NCBI GenBank assembly: GCA_947494645.1
Contig: CANLVO010000002.1
Span: forward strand, 490,359 to 554,358
DNA: 64,000 bases
Direction: 5' to 3'
DNA from: an uncultured Litoreibacter sp.
GTDB taxonomy: Bacteria; Pseudomonadota; Alphaproteobacteria; Rhodobacterales; Rhodobacteraceae
Shown: positions 60,901 to 64,000 of the stretch, piece by piece
Position numbering within the stretch: position 1 is the first letter of the stretch
How the letters are laid out: every line of letters starts with the position of its first letter
Program-made: the position numbers and the translations under genes
Notes under the pieces: model-generated
Database searches by the model: none
The model's input: the letters and a program-made list of their open reading frames with translations, nothing else
Told to the model about the DNA's origin: nothing

Positions 60901-62476
60901 GCATTCGACCGAAGGGGTCACACTGATTTCTCCGCCGCCGCACCACGACATTTATTCCATCGAGGACCTCGCGCAGCTGATCTACGACCTCAAGCAAATC
61001 AACCCGCGCTGCAAGGTAACGGTCAAGCTGGTTGCGGCCTCAGGCGTTGGGACGATTGCTGCCGGGGTGGCGAAGGCGAAGGCCGATGTCATCCTGATCT
61101 CCGGCCATAACGGCGGGACAGGGGCTTCGCCTGCGACCTCGATCAAATATGCGGGCCTGCCATGGGAGATGGGACTGACCGAAGCGCATCAGGTTCTTGC
61201 AATGAACAACCTGCGCGAACGTATCACTTTGCGCACCGATGGCGGTTTGCGCACCGGGCGTGACATTGTCATGGCGGCGATGATGGGGGCGGAAGAATAC
61301 GGCATTGGCACCGCGGCTCTCATCGCGATGGGTTGCATCATGGTGCGTCAGTGCCAGTCGAACACTTGTCCTGTGGGCGTCTGCACGCAGGACGAAGAGC
61401 TGCGGGCGAAGTTCACAGGCAATGCGGACAAGGTAGTAAACCTGATCACGTTCTATGCGCAGGAGGTTCGAGAGATCCTCGCTTCTATCGGGGCGCGGTC
61501 CTTGGACGACGTGATCGGCCGGGCGGATCTGCTCACTCAGGTTTCGCGCGGGTCGGCCCATCTGGATGATCTTGATCTGAATCCGTTACTAATCACTGTC
61601 GATGGAGCACATTCGATCAACTACGACCGGATGAAACCTCGCAATGAGGTGCCGGACACTTTGGACGCGGAGATCGTGAAGGATGCGCAGCCGTTCCTGA
61701 AGGACGGTGAGAAGATGCAGCTGTCTTATGCGGTTCAAAACACGCTGCGGACGATTGGGACGCGGACATCCAGCCATATCGTTGGGCGGTTCGGGATGCG
61801 GAACGATCTGCAGCCGGATCATCTGACGGTGAAGCTGACCGGATCGGCCGGGCAGGCACTTGGGGCGTTTGCGGCTCCGGGGCTGAAGCTGGAGGTGTTT
61901 GGTGACGCGAATGACTACGTAGGCAAGGGGCTGTCTGGTGGACGCATCGTGGTGCGGCCAGCGCAGGAGAGCCCGTTGATCGCGGCGGACAATACGATTA
62001 TCGGGAACACCGTACTCTACGGTGCGACGGCGGGTCATTTGTTTGCGGCAGGCCGGGCGGGAGAGCGGTTTGCTGTTCGGAACTCGGGGGCCAGCGTGGT
62101 GATCGAGGGCTGCGGGACCAATGGCTGCGAGTATATGACCGGTGGTGTCGCGGTGATCCTTGGGTCTATCGGAGCCAACTTCGGGGCCGGGATGACGGGC
62201 GGGATGGCCTATCTCTATGATCCTGAGGGGAAGGCGGCGGAGCTGATCAATATGGAGACATTGGTCACTTGTCCGGTGACGGTTGACCATTGGGAGGATC
62301 AGCTGCGCGGCTTGATTGAAGCTCATGTGGCGGAGACGGGTAGCGTGAAGGCTGACCGGATTTTGCAGGAGTGGGACACCGAGAAAACGAAGTTCGTTCA
62401 GGTCTGCCCAATTGAAATGCTCTCCCGGATCCCGGCTCCGTTGAGCTTTGAGGAAGAGGCCATTCCCGCGGAATGA
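57950..62476 (+). CDS. gltB: Glutamate synthase large subunit
   Basis: The 1508-residue product is GltB, which makes two glutamate from glutamine and 2-oxoglutarate. The N-terminal nucleophile Cys34 (HASCGVGLVVSIDG) is exposed after removal of a short prepeptide. The central FMN domain has DSGEGGEDPAHFVPEPNGDN and GGTGASPATSIKYAG; the 3Fe-4S Cys are in CIMVRQCQSNTCPVGVC; the C-terminal GXGXG domain has GGVAVILGSIGANFGAGMTG. I chose the ATG at 57950 with GGAGAAAAG upstream. Glutamate supply links it with nitrogen released by ring degradation. Length is normal. Confidence 0.97.
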   Translation: MTKFDETWVAQEEEKRAWMSQNSLYRDVDEHASCGVGLVVSIDGKKSRKVVENGINALKAVWHRGAVDADGKTGDGAGIHVQIPVPFFHDQIERTGHTPNKDEMIAVGQVFLPRTDFGAQEACRTIVETEVLRMGYRIYGWRHVPVNVSCLGDKANATRPEIEQILISNSKGVEEEAFERELYVIRRRIEKAAASLKELYICSLSCRSIIYKGMMLAEQVADFYPDLMDERFESAFAIYHQRYSTNTFPQWWLAQPFRMLAHNGEINTLKGNLNWMKSHEIRMASGAFGDMAEDIKPIVAAGSSDSAALDSVFEVLVRAGRSAPMAKTMLVPEAWSQQAVDMPEAWQDMYSYCNSVMEPWDGPAALAMTDGRWVCAGLDRNGLRPMRYAVTGDGLLIAGSETGMVPFDEATVREKGALGPGQMIGVHMGKGQLFHDEELKNKMSAALPFGEWCSRITHLDEITLDVKEEALFSGAELRKRQIAAGYSVEELEQILAPMAEDGKETLASMGDDTPSAVLSKKYRPLSHFFRQAFSQVTNPPIDSLREFRVMSLKTRFGNLKNVLDEDSSQTEILVLDSPFVGNAQFDKLTEQFNADMVLIDCTFEAGDGALRGALDRIRAEAEDAVRSGAGHIVLTDQHQSENRVATPMILATSAVHAWLTAKGLRTFCSLNVRSAECVDPHYFAVLIGCGATTVNAYLAEDSLADRIERGLLDCSLTEAVARYRNAIDQGLLKIMAKMGISVISSYRGGLNFEAVGLSRAMVNEFFPGMQSRISGIGVTGIQAKAVEVHQLGWRGGQDVLPIGGFYKARRTGEKHAWEAQTMHMLQAACARASYDMWKQFSQTMKANPPIHLRDLLDIKPMGEPIAIEEVESITSIRKRFVTPGMSLGALSPEAHKTLNVAMNRIGAKSDSGEGGEDPAHFVPEPNGDNPSAKIKQVASGRFGVTAEYLNHCEELEIKVAQGAKPGEGGQLPGMKVTKLIARLRHSTEGVTLISPPPHHDIYSIEDLAQLIYDLKQINPRCKVTVKLVAASGVGTIAAGVAKAKADVILISGHNGGTGASPATSIKYAGLPWEMGLTEAHQVLAMNNLRERITLRTDGGLRTGRDIVMAAMMGAEEYGIGTAALIAMGCIMVRQCQSNTCPVGVCTQDEELRAKFTGNADKVVNLITFYAQEVREILASIGARSLDDVIGRADLLTQVSRGSAHLDDLDLNPLLITVDGAHSINYDRMKPRNEVPDTLDAEIVKDAQPFLKDGEKMQLSYAVQNTLRTIGTRTSSHIVGRFGMRNDLQPDHLTVKLTGSAGQALGAFAAPGLKLEVFGDANDYVGKGLSGGRIVVRPAQESPLIAADNTIIGNTVLYGATAGHLFAAGRAGERFAVRNSGASVVIEGCGTNGCEYMTGGVAVILGSIGANFGAGMTGGMAYLYDPEGKAAELINMETLVTCPVTVDHWEDQLRGLIEAHVAETGSVKADRILQEWDTEKTKFVQVCPIEMLSRIPAPLSFEEEAIPAE

Positions 62477-62531
62477 CGCTAATTGGCACGGTGCGGCGCA
62501 TGCGCCGCCATAGCCTAAGTCATTGAAAAAG

Positions 62532-62570
62532 AAAGGTTAACGCGGATTTGTTAGGTCCGTGTTAACCTTT
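62532..62570. terminator. Long hairpin after gltB
   Basis: AAAGGTTAACGCGGA and TCCGTGTTAACCTTT form a 15-bp inverted repeat with one mismatch and a 9-base loop, between convergent gltB and the secreted-protein gene. It can end transcription from either side, though no long T run follows. Confidence 0.65.
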
Positions 62571-62588
62571 GGAAGCCCATTGATTTTA

Positions 62589-63059
62589 TCAGTTGTTGAG
62601 ACGCTCGCAGGCGCCGCCTTGGGCGCAGTTTTCGACGCGTTTGGTGTCTTCTTGCGACGGCTCCTGGAAGGCGAAGCCATAGCAAGGGCCCACGTCAAAG
62701 ATCAGCTTCTCATTATTCTGGTTCTCGACAAAAGCGATGTAGTCAGTTTCCGGCTGAAGGTCGGCGCACCATGACGCCTCGCAGCGCAGATTCACTTCGA
62801 CGGGAGCGGAGACCTGCTGTGTGAAACCCGAGCCGGTCAAAAGGCGTCCGTCAAACGTGGCCTCGATTGTTCTGGTCTGCGGCTCGTCTGTTTTTGGTGG
62901 TGCGGTGAAAGCAAATTTGCCTTTGAGCACGACGTAGGACAATTCTGATGCAGCAGCGGTCTGAAAGGCTTCTGCAACATCTGGTTTCAGACAGGACAAA
63001 GCCGTTGCCTGATTTACGGAGAGTGCGGTAAGCACGGCGGCTGTAAGGATTTTTCTCAT
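62589..63059 (-). CDS. Small secreted protein of unknown function
   Basis: The 156-residue product has a signal peptide (MRKILTAAVLTALSVNQATA) and then LSCLKPDVAEAFQTAAASEL. It has six cysteines outside the signal (near 23, 113, 117, 144, 149 region), suggesting disulfides in the periplasm. I recognise no domain; its length and C-terminal VENCAQGGACERL are like conserved hypothetical proteins of Rhodobacteraceae. It lies downstream of rppH on the same strand after a gap of about 100 bp. Confidence 0.7.
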   Translation of the reverse strand: MRKILTAAVLTALSVNQATALSCLKPDVAEAFQTAAASELSYVVLKGKFAFTAPPKTDEPQTRTIEATFDGRLLTGSGFTQQVSAPVEVNLRCEASWCADLQPETDYIAFVENQNNEKLIFDVGPCYGFAFQEPSQEDTKRVENCAQGGACERLNN

Positions 63060-63158
63060 GGGAGCAGTGTGATCCTGTGCTGCGTCGGCCTCAACTCACA
63101 TTTGCGTCTGAGGCGCTGCCCTGCGGAATTCAGCCAATAAAAGACGGTGAGGCGAGGC

Positions 63159-63653
63159 TTAGCAGTCCGCGAGGATCACAGGTCGAAATTCGTCTATGAC
63201 CTGGGCATATGTGTCGCGCTTGAAGGGAACGATATTGTCCAGAAGCGTGTCGAGTTCCATCCATTGCCACGTGGAAAACTCCGGCTCTTCCGTTTCAATA
63301 TTGATGTCGCTGTCATCGCCATTGAACCGCAGCAGGAAGTATTTCTGCATCTGGCCACGGAACTTGCCTTTCCAGAGCTTTGGCACAAGCTCATGGGGTA
63401 GGTCGTAAGGCATCCAATCGACGGTTTCCGCAAGAACAGACACTTTCTCAGACGTCAGTCCTGTCTCTTCTTCCAGTTCTCGCAGCGCGGCGTCTCGTGG
63501 GTCTTCGCCTTTATCGATCCCGCCTTGCGGCATTTGCCAAGCGGGCCCGGGGCTGTCGATGCGTTGAGCGGCAAAGACCTTGCCGTCCCTGTTTACAACC
63601 ATCAGGCCGACACAGGGACGGTAGGGAAGCTTTTCAATTTGCTCTGGGGTCAC
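63159..63653 (-). CDS. rppH: RNA pyrophosphohydrolase (Nudix)
   Basis: The 164-residue product is RppH, which removes pyrophosphate from 5' ends of mRNA and starts decay. The Nudix box is [20 protein letters not shown] followed by TG, within a [20 protein letters not shown] fold. The start overlaps the protease stop by 4 bases. Linkage of rppH and ctpA is common in alphaproteobacteria. Confidence 0.94.
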   Translation of the reverse strand: MTPEQIEKLPYRPCVGLMVVNRDGKVFAAQRIDSPGPAWQMPQGGIDKGEDPRDAALRELEEETGLTSEKVSVLAETVDWMPYDLPHELVPKLWKGKFRGQMQKYFLLRFNGDDSDINIETEEPEFSTWQWMELDTLLDNIVPFKRDTYAQVIDEFRPVILADC

Positions 63654-64000
63654 TCGCCGTTCGCATTTGCGATTGCGGAGAGACCTTTGAGGATATCGAG
63701 CGCATAAGCGAGCTGGTAATCCTCTTCGCGAAGCTCTGCGGCGGCTTCGGCTTTCTCACGCTCTTCCTCGATGATTTGACGCTCGGCTTCGCTTACGTCG
63801 TCATTTGACAAGGAGCCGCGCAAATCCGCTTCGGAGCGGTTTGGCCGTGCTGCGTTCTCTTCTTCGGTCTCTTCCTCGGCAGCCGGATCGCGGCGGGGTT
63901 GTACCACAATGATATCAGGAGCAACGCCAAGCGCCTGAATAGAGCGACCTGACGGGGTGTAGTAGCGCGATGTCGTCAGACGCATTGCGCCGTCGCCACG
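63650..64000 (-). CDS. ctpA: Carboxy-terminal processing protease CtpA, C-terminal part
   Basis: The last 116 or so residues of an S41 family periplasmic protease run off the right edge. The fragment [20 protein letters not shown] and APDIIVV is typical of the end of the S41 catalytic domain. It is followed by an acidic, charged tail ([20 protein letters not shown]) and a helical end ([18 protein letters not shown]) found in alphaproteobacterial CtpA. The catalytic Ser and Lys lie outside the window. Confidence 0.88.
   Translation of the reverse strand, partial: RGDGAMRLTTSRYYTPSGRSIQALGVAPDIIVVQPRRDPAAEEETEEENAARPNRSEADLRGSLSNDDVSEAERQIIEEEREKAEAAAELREEDYQLAYALDILKGLSAIANANGE

Noticed and set aside
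1-64000. CRISPR array, prophage, rRNA operon or selenocysteine signal
   Set aside because: No regularly spaced direct repeats, phage structural genes, rRNA sequence or in-frame TGA in the molybdenum hydroxylase genes was seen.

Overview
This 64 kb window reads as the chromosome of an aerobic alphaproteobacterium, most likely a marine member of the Rhodobacteraceae (roseobacter group). The evidence is gene content and order: a kpsF-lptC-lptA-lptB-hpf-ptsN block without rpoN, a fused malic enzyme-phosphotransacetylase, NodH-like sulfotransferases beside capsule genes, a pobA-pcaCHG operon, and a 'CTTG-N18-CCTATAT' heat-shock promoter at dnaK. No species is assigned. All boundaries come from reading the sequence; no database search was run.

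Layout. 0-9.4 kb: housekeeping genes (end of grpE, mutS, maeB, dnaJ, dnaK, an AlkB-like dioxygenase). 9.4-20.6 kb: surface polysaccharide genes (ABC-2 export permease, cysQ, kdsB, galU, galE, four glycosyltransferases, a tandem-domain sulfotransferase). 20.6-25.4 kb: ptsN, hpf, the LPS transport genes lptB-lptA-lptC, the KDO-pathway isomerase and RNase D. 25.4-40.3 kb: the most interesting part, a divergent catabolic locus around a MarR regulator. Leftward it encodes an enamidase homologue, a VanA-type Rieske oxygenase and a Liv-type ABC importer. Rightward it encodes a molybdenum hydroxylase (FAD subunit plus a fused 2Fe-2S/Mo subunit), a 6-hydroxynicotinate reductase homologue, a UPF0280/ApbE-like protein and two tandem AA_synth (DUF1185-type) proteins. 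40.3-42.7 kb: a tandem-repeat protein cut at its 5' end by an IS3-family element that has no target duplication. 42.8-48.6 kb: a second polysaccharide block (KpsM-like permease, ugd, rfbCBDA). 48.6-52.3 kb: a pobA-pcaC-pcaH-pcaG-BKACE operon for 4-hydroxybenzoate and protocatechuate. 52.5-64 kb: a Rieske-glutamate synthase fusion protein, tRNA-Leu(CAG), an NDUFA9-like protein, uppP, gltD-gltB, a small secreted protein, rppH and the end of a CtpA protease.

How it fits together. In the catabolic locus the pieces match the reductive nicotinate route known from Eubacterium barkeri: hydroxylation of the pyridine ring by a molybdenum enzyme, ring reduction by a flavin/Fe-S reductase, and hydrolysis of the cyclic enamide. 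Here they are joined to a high-affinity importer and to a Rieske oxygenase that is not part of that pathway. Three copies of a TTTGTATGCTAACAAA-like palindrome lie upstream of the enamidase gene, the Rieske gene and the molybdenum hydroxylase genes, suggesting one regulon. The extra oxygenase, the UPF0280 protein and the paired AA_synth proteins are the parts whose roles look undescribed. An N-methylated or otherwise substituted pyridine carboxylate as the substrate is a hypothesis, not a demonstrated fact.
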